Shown here one piece after another: positions 1-9,713 of a DNA stretch of 64,000 nt. Under the pieces are notes generated by a model. The model was not told where the DNA came from, did not search any database, and was given only the letters and a program-made list of their open reading frames with translations. Source of the DNA: Legionella sheltonii (GTDB lineage: Bacteria; Pseudomonadota; Gammaproteobacteria; Legionellales; Legionellaceae); contig NZ_JAPHOQ010000008.1 in assembly GCF_026191355.1 (NCBI RefSeq), forward strand, positions 1 to 64,000, given 5' to 3'. The position numbers and the translations under genes were made by a program. Every line of letters begins with the position of its first letter. The stretch's first letter is position 1.

Positions 1-474
1 TCTTCATGGGGATATCTCTAGAATATCTAAATATGAGAAACTAGCCAAATTAAAATTAAAATACTTAAATGTAAGGACTTGTCCCATCTATAGGCATGAG
101 ATATTGATGAGTTAGCAAAAATGATTTTATTTAATTTTATTGGCCACAAATTATAATCCATAGGGTCCTTAAGTAGCGAAGGCACTTTCCTTATCAGTAT
201 TAAATAATTTGAAGTAACACCTATCTAAGAGTTCGAGCTTAATTGTTGCTCATGGTGGTCATCAGTACCTATTTTGAAATGTAAAAGATTAGTTTCTCAT
301 CAAAAAAGCAGTCTCTATGAATTACTACTTATCATTTCTTTACTTTTTTGAAACATTTTTACCGTTTTGAAACATTGTGATGAAAAAACAAACAAAAAAT
401 TCTTGTCAAATGAAAAATCCGGTGGTACCGTATCTTAGAAATAAAACTCCCTGTATATTTTTTGTGAGGTTGCG
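1..474. other. intergenic, no confident gene
   Basis: AT-rich stretch with stops in all frames. A 38-codon open stretch from base 2 to the stop at 113-115 could be the tail of a gene entering from the left, but it is short enough to be chance. An 11-base direct repeat (TTTTGAAACAT) occurs twice at about 347-374. Weak promoter-like hexamers (TTGTCA at 403) precede the next gene, without a good -10. Confidence 0.4.
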
Positions 475-2076
475 ATGGCTTTTTCAAAACAAAATGAGGC
501 GTTTACTAACGATAAGATCCAGTTTTTCACGCAACTTCATAGGAATGAAATAAACAGTCTTAAGGATATTGAAGGCCGGGCTGCTGAGACCAGTTATTCC
601 TTTATATTAGACAATCAAAAAACTCTTGAAACAGAATTCAACCTACTATTCAATGTACTGCAAAAGCAACGCAATGATGATGACTTAAAGAACATCGAAT
701 TTTGGAAGTATTGTTACTATTGCTGCACCCTTTTAGAAGCTTTTCATCAAGCCTATTCACAACATAGCAAAGTCGAAAAATATAAAGAGACTAAAAAGAA
801 CATTTTAGACCGTCTCTTAAAAAGGACGACGGAAGACGCTAAAAAGGAAAAGGAGTTTCTCGAATCTTTGAGAAAGAGCTTTAGTGAAAGTTTCGAAAAT
901 TTGCGGAAGACACCAGCACATTTATCACAAATCCGTGATTATGTTGCTTATTTAAATCTATGCCGTGTGTATTGGGTTTTTTGCCGTTTAACCCTTACAC
1001 AGGGGTTTACTCTCGCAAAAGAGTTGCAAATTCTTGAAAAGCTGGACGCAATTCTGGGGACGCATACTGATGCTGATAAAATAATTGACTTTATTAAAGC
1101 ACCTAATGGCGTATTGAATTATTTGAGCGTGGGTTTGTTTTTAATCCGCTTTGCAATCGATTTTGGTTATTTAGTTCAACACACTTGGTTTCCAACGGAT
1201 GGAGAAAAAAAGGATAAAACTACAGCTCTTGAGCGTTTTAAGTTTGAATTTTACAAACGTCATTGTAACTTTGCGAATGACTTGGTATGGGCCACAGTAA
1301 ACTTCATTACTAATTTTAACCATATTACCAACATCCCAGATCCTACTGCCGGGATAATTACTGCGGTCTTTTTAGGCTTTGACGTGTGCATGACTTTGTA
1401 CAAATGCCATTTGGCCAAACAGGAGTATTTACTCAAGAAGAGTGAGCTCGAGAGGCAATGGCGTGAGTACTCAGCGCATCCAGAATGGTACCGAGGGATG
1501 GATTTAGAGCGGCATAAAGCAATACTTGAACTTGAACTTTTAGAATTGGAAATTAACTGGCAAACCAAACAAGGAACTTTTTATTTTAATGCGGCTGCAG
1601 CTGCTTTATTGATGCTAGGATTTTCCGCCTCGCTCATATTTACAGGACCAGGAATCGCTGTTGCTTGCTTTTTTGTTTGTACTCTTGCCGTAGCTATGTA
1701 TCTTTCTTCTGATTCTTATTCGAAACTCCAGGAGAAAAGTTTACGTTTGGATGCGGCTAAAACTGGAACAGAACTTCAATTAGCACTTAAAGAATACGAA
1801 GCGGCGCGCAATGATTTTATGTTTACGATGATCAAAAATACCGTAATGCCTACCCTTTTAATTGCTACTTTTGCTGTTTGCTGGCCTGCAGCTATAGTTT
1901 TAACGGCGCTCTATCTAGGTTATGAACTTTATCATGCTTATGATCAGCATAACAGCAAGAAAGCGCCATTAGCTTTGGATGGACCTGTTATGGATAGTCC
2001 GAGTGACGAAGATACAATTAAAGCGGATAAGGTAGAGAGAGATGAGGTGGATACAAGCTGTTGTGTTTTTAATTAA
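475..2076 (+). CDS. orphan membrane-associated protein, candidate Dot/Icm effector
   Basis: I do not recognise the family of this 533-aa protein. The N-terminal half is charged and mainly helical, with a weak hydrophobic helix near residues 215-238. Two strong hydrophobic hairpin regions follow at about 369-410 and 455-489, separated by a charged coiled-coil-like segment. There is no signal peptide. The C-terminus is acidic (SDEDTIKADKVERDEVD) and ends in SCCVFN, so the last four residues (C530-N533) resemble a CaaX prenylation box. The acidic tail and large orphan architecture fit a Dot/Icm substrate, which is inference. It is monocistronic and runs convergent to rsmI with hairpins between them. 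A bacterial inner-membrane protein is the alternative. Confidence 0.6.
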   Translation: MAFSKQNEAFTNDKIQFFTQLHRNEINSLKDIEGRAAETSYSFILDNQKTLETEFNLLFNVLQKQRNDDDLKNIEFWKYCYYCCTLLEAFHQAYSQHSKVEKYKETKKNILDRLLKRTTEDAKKEKEFLESLRKSFSESFENLRKTPAHLSQIRDYVAYLNLCRVYWVFCRLTLTQGFTLAKELQILEKLDAILGTHTDADKIIDFIKAPNGVLNYLSVGLFLIRFAIDFGYLVQHTWFPTDGEKKDKTTALERFKFEFYKRHCNFANDLVWATVNFITNFNHITNIPDPTAGIITAVFLGFDVCMTLYKCHLAKQEYLLKKSELERQWREYSAHPEWYRGMDLERHKAILELELLELEINWQTKQGTFYFNAAAAALLMLGFSASLIFTGPGIAVACFFVCTLAVAMYLSSDSYSKLQEKSLRLDAAKTGTELQLALKEYEAARNDFMFTMIKNTVMPTLLIATFAVCWPAAIVLTALYLGYELYHAYDQHNSKKAPLALDGPVMDSPSDEDTIKADKVERDEVDTSCCVFN

Positions 2077-2085
2077 GTTCACCTA

Positions 2086-2141
2086 GGGGGCTGATTATCG
2101 CCAGAGCCCCCACATCATCCCATGTGGACCAGGGATGATGT
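2086..2141. terminator. two back-to-back hairpins between convergent genes
   Basis: The first hairpin pairs GGGGGCT (2086-2092) with AGCCCCC (2105-2111). The second pairs ACATCATCCC (2112-2121) with GGGATGATGT (2132-2141). They start with no spacer between them and sit between the converging upstream orphan and rsmI, so a bidirectional terminator is likely. Neither has a long T-run. Confidence 0.6.
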
Positions 2142-2150
2142 GGTTCCAAT

Positions 2151-3008
2151 CTACATTGATTTATTTTTTATCGCCAATGCTTTTTCATACAATTCGTTTT
2201 TACTGCCATTACTCAACTTGCACGCAATTGCCACGGCTTGTTTCAGCGGCAATTTGCTGAGCAACACTGCCAATAGTTTTTCTTGACTATCCGGTTCAGA
2301 AACAGCTGGGCGCGGAGGGATAAGCAAAACAAATTCACCTTTTACATGCGCTGGTTCGGCCAAAAGCCAGCTTTTAACTTCCTTGATAGTCCCTGAAATA
2401 AAGCGTTCAAAAGTTTTGGTTAATTCTTTTGCAAGTACCATCTCGCATGGTTCACCAAAAACCTCACCCAAATCATCGATGCATTCAAGAATCCTATGGG
2501 TTGACTCATAAAAAATCAGAGTATGGGGTTCTGTCCGTAAAGATTCTAATTTAGTTTTCCGCGCCTGTTGTTTCGCGGGGAGAAATCCTAAAAAAAGAAA
2601 AGAGTCACAAGGGATGCCTGCGGCACAAAGTGCGGTAATTAATGCACAAGCCCCAGGCACCGGGACAACCTGAATGTGATGTTGTCTTGCCAGTTTAACC
2701 AATAAAAAACCTGGATCACTAATTAACGGAGTACCGGCATCGCTGATTAAGGCGACAGACTTTCCTAGTAAAAGTTCTTCAATAATGTGTTTGCTTTTGT
2801 CATTTTCATTATGCGCATGCAGCGACTCAAGACTCTTTTTTATTCCTAAGGAGCTGAGTAATTGTAGGGAGTGACGCGTGTCCTCCGCTAAAATAAAATC
2901 AACTGATTTAAGCACCTCTAATGCTCTAAACGTAATGTCCTCACGGTTTCCTATCGGAGTTGCAACGATATAGAGAGTTCCTCTGCCTGTTGCTAGTGAG
3001 TTAGTCAT
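2151..3008 (-). CDS. rsmI: 16S rRNA (cytidine(1402)-2'-O)-methyltransferase RsmI
   Basis: RsmI 2'-O-methylates C1402 in the 30S decoding centre using SAM. The 285-aa length matches the family (E. coli 286). Diagnostic tetrapyrrole-methylase-fold motifs are present: GTLYIVATPIGN at the N-terminus, ILAEDTRHS, LISDAGTPLISDPG and VPGACALITAL. It is divergent from lpoA with only 30 bases between start codons, the same arrangement as yraL/yraM in E. coli, so the two promoters must overlap coding sequence. No anomalies seen. Confidence 0.95.
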   Translation of the reverse strand: MTNSLATGRGTLYIVATPIGNREDITFRALEVLKSVDFILAEDTRHSLQLLSSLGIKKSLESLHAHNENDKSKHIIEELLLGKSVALISDAGTPLISDPGFLLVKLARQHHIQVVPVPGACALITALCAAGIPCDSFLFLGFLPAKQQARKTKLESLRTEPHTLIFYESTHRILECIDDLGEVFGEPCEMVLAKELTKTFERFISGTIKEVKSWLLAEPAHVKGEFVLLIPPRPAVSEPDSQEKLLAVLLSKLPLKQAVAIACKLSNGSKNELYEKALAIKNKSM

Positions 3009-3038
3009 AGTTTATCCTCTTGCGTTATTGCTTATTCA

Positions 3039-4886
3039 ATGTCTAAAAATATGTTTATTAAAACAATAAAAATTCGCACATTTTTTTTACTGACATCAAC
3101 CTTTTTTCTTTGTGAGTGCACCACCGCAGTTAATCCTCCAGAAATGGCAACGCCGGCCCCAGTAACGACTCCCAAAGTGGAGAACAAAAAAATAGCGAAT
3201 CCTTATTCCAAACCTACGGCAAGTTACCTCACACAGGCCAAAAATCAAGAAGGCAGTGAAAAGCAACAATCATTAATCCGTGCAGCAGGACGTTTGATTT
3301 CAGAAGGCCAATGGCGACAAGGCGCTGCTATTTTAGCACAGACTTCTGACTTAACACCGGCAGCTATGAATGAAAAAAATCTTTTATTGGCGCAAATTGA
3401 TCTCATTCGGGATCGCCCGCAAATGGCATTAAGTAAATTAACCCGTATTAGCGAAGGCGACGCATTTGCCCCATACCAAAAGATTCAATTTCACGAGCTA
3501 TTGGCTCAAGCTTACCGTGACACAAACAACCTGTTGGAATCGATTAATGAACGTATAAAACTTGAATCGTTATTGACTGATGAAGAGAGCCAAGCCACTA
3601 ATCGTCGTACATTGTGGTTAACTTTAACTCATGTTTCACCGGCGGAATTAAATTCTTTGACTCCTAAGGCATCGGATCAAGCTGTTTTACAAGGTTGGCT
3701 GCAGCTTGCGTTAATTTCGCGTAAGTATCGTGATGATCCCAAGTCTTTAATGACTGCTTTAGAACAGTGGCAATCTCATTTTAGTACTCATCCGGCAAAT
3801 CATATTTTACCTAATCCGTTGGATTCAATTGCCAGTAAAATGCATACCCCACCGAAACATGTCGCTTTATTACTCCCCTTAAGCGGTGCATTACAGGGGC
3901 CAGGAACTGCAGTACGCGATGGATTTATGGCCGCCTATAAAAAGAATAACAACAACACCTCCATGCAGGTGAAAACCTATGATACCAGTAAAGGAGATGT
4001 TGCTTCTTTATACAAAAATGCGATCACTGATGGTGCTGATTATGTTGTAGGCCCCTTAACAAAATCACAAGTCGCGGTAATCGCTGCATTAGAACATCCT
4101 GTTCCTACCTTGCTATTAAATGATGCGGATACGAGCATCCAGGAAAATTCTTATTCATTTGGACTTTCACCTGTAAATGAGGCAATCCAGGTAGCGATCA
4201 GAGCAAAAAACAAGGGGTATAGTCGTGCATTGATTATTGCGCCTGGAAATGATTGGGGTAAAGAGGTGACCAAAGCGTTTACACAACAATGGCAAAAGAG
4301 TGGTGGTCGTGTTGTTGATACTTTTTCATATGGTTCAAATGATGATTTGAATAAAAAAATGAAGGATTTTCTGCAAATCAGCAACAGTCAGCAACGTGAA
4401 AAAAAAATAAGGGAGTTACTCGGGCAAAAAATCCAACCTGTTATTAGCAGGAGACAAGATTTTGATATGATATTTCTATTAGCCTATCCGTCAAAAGCAC
4501 GGCAAATTATGCCGTTGCTCAATTATTATTTTGCGGGAGATGTTCCAGTTTATGCTACTGCCAGTGTCTATGGTGGTCAGGCTAACCCGTTGAAAGATAA
4601 AGACCTTGATGGAATTATTTTCTGTGACATTCCCTGGGTTTTCGCACACCAGGCAGGTACACGCAATTGGCCAGAACAATTTAATAGTTATAATCGTTTG
4701 TATGCTTTAGGAATAGACAGTTATACTTTGGCTACCCAATTGAACCAATTGATGTTATTCCCCGCGGATCAATCGCATAATGGCGATGGTATTTTATATC
4801 TCAAACCATCACAACACGTTGCCCGTGTATTGGAGTGGGGACAATTCAAACAAGGACTAGTGCATTCATTGGGTGAGACAGTGTAA
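3039..4886 (+). CDS. lpoA: penicillin-binding protein activator LpoA
   Basis: Outer-membrane lipoprotein that activates PBP1a peptidoglycan synthesis from the periplasmic side. It has 615 aa against about 680 in E. coli. An N-terminal hydrophobic signal is followed by a helical TPR-like domain (about 60-250) and a C-terminal periplasmic-binding-protein fold (about 275-600; HVALLLPLSGALQGPGTAVRDGF, VVGPLTKSQV, DMIFLLAYPSKARQIMPLL). The lipobox is atypical: FFLCEC, with Cys and Glu where small residues are expected. A second ATG at 3051 is an alternative start; neither has a strong Shine-Dalgarno. It is followed directly by yraN with no gap, and synteny with E. coli yraM supports the call. Confidence 0.9.
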   Translation: MSKNMFIKTIKIRTFFLLTSTFFLCECTTAVNPPEMATPAPVTTPKVENKKIANPYSKPTASYLTQAKNQEGSEKQQSLIRAAGRLISEGQWRQGAAILAQTSDLTPAAMNEKNLLLAQIDLIRDRPQMALSKLTRISEGDAFAPYQKIQFHELLAQAYRDTNNLLESINERIKLESLLTDEESQATNRRTLWLTLTHVSPAELNSLTPKASDQAVLQGWLQLALISRKYRDDPKSLMTALEQWQSHFSTHPANHILPNPLDSIASKMHTPPKHVALLLPLSGALQGPGTAVRDGFMAAYKKNNNNTSMQVKTYDTSKGDVASLYKNAITDGADYVVGPLTKSQVAVIAALEHPVPTLLLNDADTSIQENSYSFGLSPVNEAIQVAIRAKNKGYSRALIIAPGNDWGKEVTKAFTQQWQKSGGRVVDTFSYGSNDDLNKKMKDFLQISNSQQREKKIRELLGQKIQPVISRRQDFDMIFLLAYPSKARQIMPLLNYYFAGDVPVYATASVYGGQANPLKDKDLDGIIFCDIPWVFAHQAGTRNWPEQFNSYNRLYALGIDSYTLATQLNQLMLFPADQSHNGDGILYLKPSQHVARVLEWGQFKQGLVHSLGETV

Positions 4887-5246
4887 TTGATAACGCAAGA
4901 GAAAGGACGCATTGCTGAAGAGAACGCTTTAGCCTATTTAAAAGCACAAGGACTTAAATTAATTACGCAAAATTACAGGTGCCGGCTGGGCGAAATTGAT
5001 TTAATTATGCGTGACAATGACGTGCTGGTTTTTATAGAGGTCCGTTCGCGAATTTCCACCCAGTTTGGTGGGGGCATTGCGAGTGTTACTTATACAAAAA
5101 GACAAAAAATAATCAAGGCAGCTACCCTCTATATGCTAGAACATCAAAAATATGATCAATTTGCTCTTCGTTTTGATGTGATAAGCATTGATGGAAAATC
5201 AGCGTCCATAAATTGGATAAAGGATGCATTTGGGGTGGATTATTGA
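4887..5246 (+). CDS. yraN: YraN/UPF0102 family endonuclease-like protein
   Basis: 119-aa protein of the UPF0102 family, which has a restriction-endonuclease-like (Holliday-junction-resolvase) fold and no settled role. Family motifs are KGRIAEENALAYLKAQG, NYRCRLGEIDLI and VLVFIEVRSR, the E/D and ExR residues being the presumed nuclease site. The chosen start is a TTG immediately after the lpoA stop; no in-frame ATG precedes residue 42, which would remove the conserved N-terminus. It sits between lpoA and diaA exactly as in enterobacteria. Confidence 0.92.
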   Translation: MITQEKGRIAEENALAYLKAQGLKLITQNYRCRLGEIDLIMRDNDVLVFIEVRSRISTQFGGGIASVTYTKRQKIIKAATLYMLEHQKYDQFALRFDVISIDGKSASINWIKDAFGVDY

Positions 5247-5276
5247 TTAAGCCAGCTGCTGTTAGCTGCTTAATTG

Positions 5277-5309
5277 GATGTAGGTTGAGCCCAAAGCCCA
5301 ACCTACATC
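5277..5309. terminator. hairpin after yraN
   Basis: GATGTAGGTTG (5277-5287) pairs perfectly with CAACCTACATC (5299-5309) around an 11-base loop. It lies in the 143-base gap between yraN and diaA, so it may end the lpoA-yraN transcript. It lacks a T-run and may instead be a dispersed palindrome. Confidence 0.5.
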
Positions 5310-5389
5310 TTAGTGAGAACTGATTAGGGATGACACCTCTGGTTGTTCTTCCTACAGGTTACAATTTTTTAATGAAGTAGAGGTTTAAT

Positions 5390-5992
5390 ATGATGGTACA
5401 AATGGAGGAACGAGTAAGGCATTTATTTGGTATAAACATAGAAACCAAAATAGCTCTTGCTGATTCTTTATCTGATTTGATTGCCAGGGCTGGTCAACGT
5501 TTAGTGAATTGTTTGCTTGCAGATGGAAAAATTTTGCTGTGTGGCAACGGGGGCTCAAGTGCCAACTGCATGCATTTTGCCAGTGCGATGTTGAATCAAT
5601 TTGAAGTTGAAAGGCCTTCTCTGCCTGTAATCAATTTAAGTACAGACGCAACCAGCTTAAGTTCTTCTGCAAATGACAATCATTACAGTCAAATTTTTGC
5701 CCGACAAATTCAAGCGCTTGGGCAAGAAAATGACGTCTTGCTTTTATTAACCACGTCAGGCAACTCAGACAGTATGCTGCATGCCCTCCATGCTGCCAAT
5801 GAACGAGGTATGGATGCAGTTGCTTTGAGTGGACGGGACGGAGGTGTTCTCGCAAACCATTTAGGCCCAGAGGATATCGAACTCCGCGTTGCATCGGATA
5901 ATTCAGCGCGAATTAGAGAAATGCATCTGTTCATCTTACATTGCTTTTGTGATTTAATTGACCAATCATTATTTGGTCAAGTCATGGGGTAA
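5390..5992 (+). CDS. diaA: DnaA initiator-associating protein DiaA (SIS domain)
   Basis: DiaA is a homotetrameric SIS-fold protein that binds DnaA and promotes timely initiation at oriC. The 200-aa sequence follows E. coli DiaA from end to end: ILLCGNGGSSANCMHFASAM (sugar-phosphate-like pocket), FEVERPSLPVI, GQENDVLLLLTTSGNS, ARIREMH and CDLIDQSLFG. Paralogue GmhA has the same fold but a different C-terminus. RBS AGAGG lies before the ATG. Its place in the yraN-diaA-dolP order and the DLID tail favour DiaA over GmhA. Confidence 0.88.
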   Translation: MMVQMEERVRHLFGINIETKIALADSLSDLIARAGQRLVNCLLADGKILLCGNGGSSANCMHFASAMLNQFEVERPSLPVINLSTDATSLSSSANDNHYSQIFARQIQALGQENDVLLLLTTSGNSDSMLHALHAANERGMDAVALSGRDGGVLANHLGPEDIELRVASDNSARIREMHLFILHCFCDLIDQSLFGQVMG

Positions 5993-5996
5993 AAAA

Positions 5997-6563
5997 ATGA
6001 GATTTAAATTAAGATCGATCGCTTTTCTTTTAGTGGCTACCCTGTTAACAGGTTGTGTTGCAGCAGTAGTAACTGGTGCAGTGGCTGGAATGGTTTATGA
6101 CCGGCGTGGGGTTATCACTATGGAAGCCGACGCACGACTATTTCATGTCATACACAAAGCCATTGTAACAAACCGTCAGTTTAGTGATTCACGAGTTCTG
6201 GTGACCAGTTTTAATCGTGTGGTATTGCTTGTTGGCCAAACACCTACCCCCTCTTTACGAGATTTGGCTGAAAAAATTGCACGAGGAACCCCCGGAGTGC
6301 ATCGCGTATATAATGAAATATCGGTTGGATATCCTATACCGCTTACTGCTCGTTCGAATGACAGTTTGATTACCAGCCAGGTTCGCACCAGATTGCTGGC
6401 TAAAAAAGGTCTTGAGTCGGGCTCTATCCGGGTTGTGACTGAAAATCGAGTCGTGTATCTCATGGGTATCGTTAACGATCATCAAGCAGCGCTTGCCGTA
6501 GATGCAGCACGACGAGTTAATGGCGTAAATAAAGTGGTTAAAATTTTTCAATACATACATTAA
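5997..6563 (+). CDS. dolP: BON-domain outer-membrane lipoprotein DolP (YraP)
   Basis: 189-aa lipoprotein. The signal peptide ends in lipobox LLTGC with Cys20 as the lipidated residue. Two BON domains follow, at about 45-112 and 120-188, as in DolP, which supports outer-membrane integrity and BamA function. The ATG at 5997 is chosen over an in-frame ATG 39 bases upstream inside diaA because the signal peptide starts here and a GGGG Shine-Dalgarno precedes it. It is four bases behind diaA, so transcriptionally coupled. A related BON lipoprotein follows directly. Confidence 0.9.
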   Translation: MRFKLRSIAFLLVATLLTGCVAAVVTGAVAGMVYDRRGVITMEADARLFHVIHKAIVTNRQFSDSRVLVTSFNRVVLLVGQTPTPSLRDLAEKIARGTPGVHRVYNEISVGYPIPLTARSNDSLITSQVRTRLLAKKGLESGSIRVVTENRVVYLMGIVNDHQAALAVDAARRVNGVNKVVKIFQYIH

Positions 6564-6569
6564 AATAAC

Positions 6570-7154
6570 ATGTTAAAACAAGGATGTTTTGCTGTATTAC
6601 TAGTCTTAGTTCTATTCTGTTTGTCTGGCTGCATAGGCAGCTTATGGACAGGCGCCACTATGGTTTACGATAGACACGATGTGTATAAAAAGTTGGATGA
6701 TTACAATTTATTCCTTAAAGTGAATAATGCAATCACCGTTGATAATGCATTTAAAAATAACAATTGTGTCATTGATATTGCTATTTTCAATGGAGATGTC
6801 TTATTAGCGGGCCATGTTCCTACCGCTGAAATGCAAGCCGAGTTACAACGACGATTGGCTACAGTAAAAGGTTATCGACGTTTGTTTAATCAAGTCAGGG
6901 TAAGTTCTGCGGGATCAAATTCGATGCAAGACAGTTGGATCACCGCCAAGATTCGCAGCCAAATTTTCGCTGATGGTTCTATTGATCCGAATGCATTTAA
7001 GGTAGTGACTTCGGATCGGGTTGTTTATTTAATGGGAGATGTACATCAAGAGCAAGCCGAGAAAGTAATTAATATGGCAAGACAAACCAGTGATGTTGCG
7101 CGAGTGGTAAAAATTCTTAAATATTATACTTATCAAAATAATGCGGTTGCTTAA
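6570..7154 (+). CDS. second BON-domain lipoprotein (DolP paralogue)
   Basis: 194-aa lipoprotein with lipobox LSGC (Cys21) and two BON domains (about 45-112 and 122-190; note VVTSDRVVYLMGDV, closely matching VVTENRVVYLMGIV in the gene before). It lies six bases downstream of dolP, so it is probably cotranscribed. The pair looks like an old tandem duplication: the BON core is conserved while the first domain has diverged and gained a second Cys. Envelope maintenance is inferred from DolP. A hairpin follows it. Confidence 0.85.
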   Translation: MLKQGCFAVLLVLVLFCLSGCIGSLWTGATMVYDRHDVYKKLDDYNLFLKVNNAITVDNAFKNNNCVIDIAIFNGDVLLAGHVPTAEMQAELQRRLATVKGYRRLFNQVRVSSAGSNSMQDSWITAKIRSQIFADGSIDPNAFKVVTSDRVVYLMGDVHQEQAEKVINMARQTSDVARVVKILKYYTYQNNAVA

Positions 7155-7209
7155 TCCTAAAAAAGCAGTGGATGCAAAAGAAACATACATCCAACCGCTT
7201 CTTTTAGGA
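7155..7209. terminator. terminator hairpin after the BON genes
   Basis: TCCTAAAAAAGC...GTGGATG (from 7155) pairs with CATCC..CCGCTTCTTTTAGGA (to 7209) in a long, slightly bulged stem between convergent genes. It is A-rich on one arm and T-rich on the other, so it could work in both directions. Confidence 0.65.
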
Positions 7210-7217
7210 TGCATGTA

Positions 7218-7463
7218 TTAATGTGAATGTCCTTTGTCAGGTCGTTTACGCATTTTCCTCAATTTAAATTGCCGTAACAATCCCGTAGAACCATTTAATC
7301 CTTCTTCTTCATTTAAGCCATTACTTTGATTACAAGGGTGAGATCTACAGTGTTGTCGATATTCTAGATGATGTTTATTATGTTTATGAGGTAACCCATC
7401 GCTATAACGAGCGAGCATTTTTTGTTGCAGACCGGCTGCAGTATGTTGGATCTTATCAGGCAT
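7218..7463 (-). CDS. small His-rich hypothetical protein
   Basis: 81-aa protein of unknown function. The ATG at 7463 is chosen because AAAGGAAAG precedes it; the open frame extends 21 codons further upstream without a site. The sequence begins MPDKIQHTAAGLQQKML. Its middle holds a His/Cys cluster (HKHNKHHLEYRQHCRSHPC) and it ends in a basic tail with GHSH. The cluster could bind a transition metal, but this is inference from composition. It is convergent with the BON genes and divergent from gloA. Confidence 0.6.
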   Translation of the reverse strand: MPDKIQHTAAGLQQKMLARYSDGLPHKHNKHHLEYRQHCRSHPCNQSNGLNEEEGLNGSTGLLRQFKLRKMRKRPDKGHSH

Positions 7464-7552
7464 GTTCTTTCCTTTTGCGAGGTTAATAACACTACTTATT
7501 ACCTGATTTGCGATAATAAGTTCCACATTCTAATTATAGACGCTAAAATCTG

Positions 7553-7580
7553 TTGTTTGCGGCATTCGACGGGATATAAA
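7553..7580 (+). promoter_or_regulatory. sigma70-like promoter for gloA
   Basis: -35 TTGTTT (7553-7558), 16-base spacer, -10 TATAAA (7575-7580), about 22 bases upstream of the gloA ATG. The Shine-Dalgarno AAGGGAG lies in between. Confidence 0.45.
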
Positions 7581-7602
7581 AACACGTTTAAGGGAGTACA
7601 GC

Positions 7603-8043
7603 ATGAATTATTTACATACGATGGTGCGGATTTCCAACTTGGAGGAGTCACTCGACTTCTATTGCAATAAACTGGGTTTAGTTGAGGTCAAGCGTACAGA
7701 CTATGAGAAAGGCCGATATACATTAATATTTCTAGCGGCACCTAATGATTTAGAGCACGCCCAGCAGGCAAATACGCCTATGCTTGAGCTTACATTCAAT
7801 TGGGATCCAGAAGAGTATCAAGAAGGACGAAATTTTGGCCATTTAGCGTATCGAGTAGAGGATATCTATGCTATATGCCAACGATTAAAAAATGCAGGGG
7901 TAGTCATTAACAGGCCACCTCGAGATGGACGTATGGCGTTTATTCGTTCGCCAGATAATATCTCTATCGAGTTGCTGCAGAAAGGGGAGCCCTTACCTAT
8001 CCAAGAGCGCTGGGCATCCGCACCAAACATAGGTCACTGGTGA
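7603..8043 (+). CDS. gloA: lactoylglutathione lyase (glyoxalase I)
   Basis: Isomerises the methylglyoxal-glutathione hemithioacetal to S-lactoylglutathione. The 146-aa VOC-fold protein starts MNYLHTMVRI, and the four metal ligands of Ni-type glyoxalase I can be placed: His5, Glu62 (MLELTFNW), His80 (FGHLAY) and Glu123 (ISIELLQ). The length is close to E. coli GloA (135) with a short C-terminal extension. RBS AAGGGAG precedes the ATG. It is monocistronic and precedes the atp operon promoter. Confidence 0.93.
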   Translation: MNYLHTMVRISNLEESLDFYCNKLGLVEVKRTDYEKGRYTLIFLAAPNDLEHAQQANTPMLELTFNWDPEEYQEGRNFGHLAYRVEDIYAICQRLKNAGVVINRPPRDGRMAFIRSPDNISIELLQKGEPLPIQERWASAPNIGHW

Positions 8044-8073
8044 TAAAGAATCATGCGTGTATAAAATATGGCA

Positions 8074-8102
8074 TTGCTTATTCAAACTGATTGCTTTATA
8101 AT
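8074..8102 (+). promoter_or_regulatory. atp operon promoter
   Basis: -35 TTGCTT (8074-8079), exact 17-base spacer, consensus -10 TATAAT (8097-8102). Transcription would start near 8109, giving a leader of about 20 bases before atpI. Confidence 0.75.
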
Positions 8103-8128
8103 TCGCGCGGTGAAACTTAGGTGAATAT

Positions 8129-9350
<1,222 letters not shown>

Positions 9351-9359
9351 CCGATTTAA

Positions 9360-9662
<303 letters not shown>

Positions 9663-9675
9663 TAACACATAATCG

Positions 9676-9690
9676 GGGCGCAAAGCGCCC
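9676..9690 (+). promoter_or_regulatory. intercistronic hairpin atpE-atpF
   Basis: GGGCGC-AAA-GCGCCC is a perfect GC hairpin with a three-base loop in the 51-base gap after atpE, and no T-run follows. Such a structure may stabilise the upstream atpE message or mark a processing site; it is not a full terminator because the operon continues. Confidence 0.5.
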
Positions 9691-9713
9691 TAATTGTTAC
9701 AGGAGATTAAACG

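Noticed and set aside
2..115. 38-codon open stretch at the left edge as the tail of an upstream gene
   Set aside because: Too short to distinguish from chance and no recognisable sequence.
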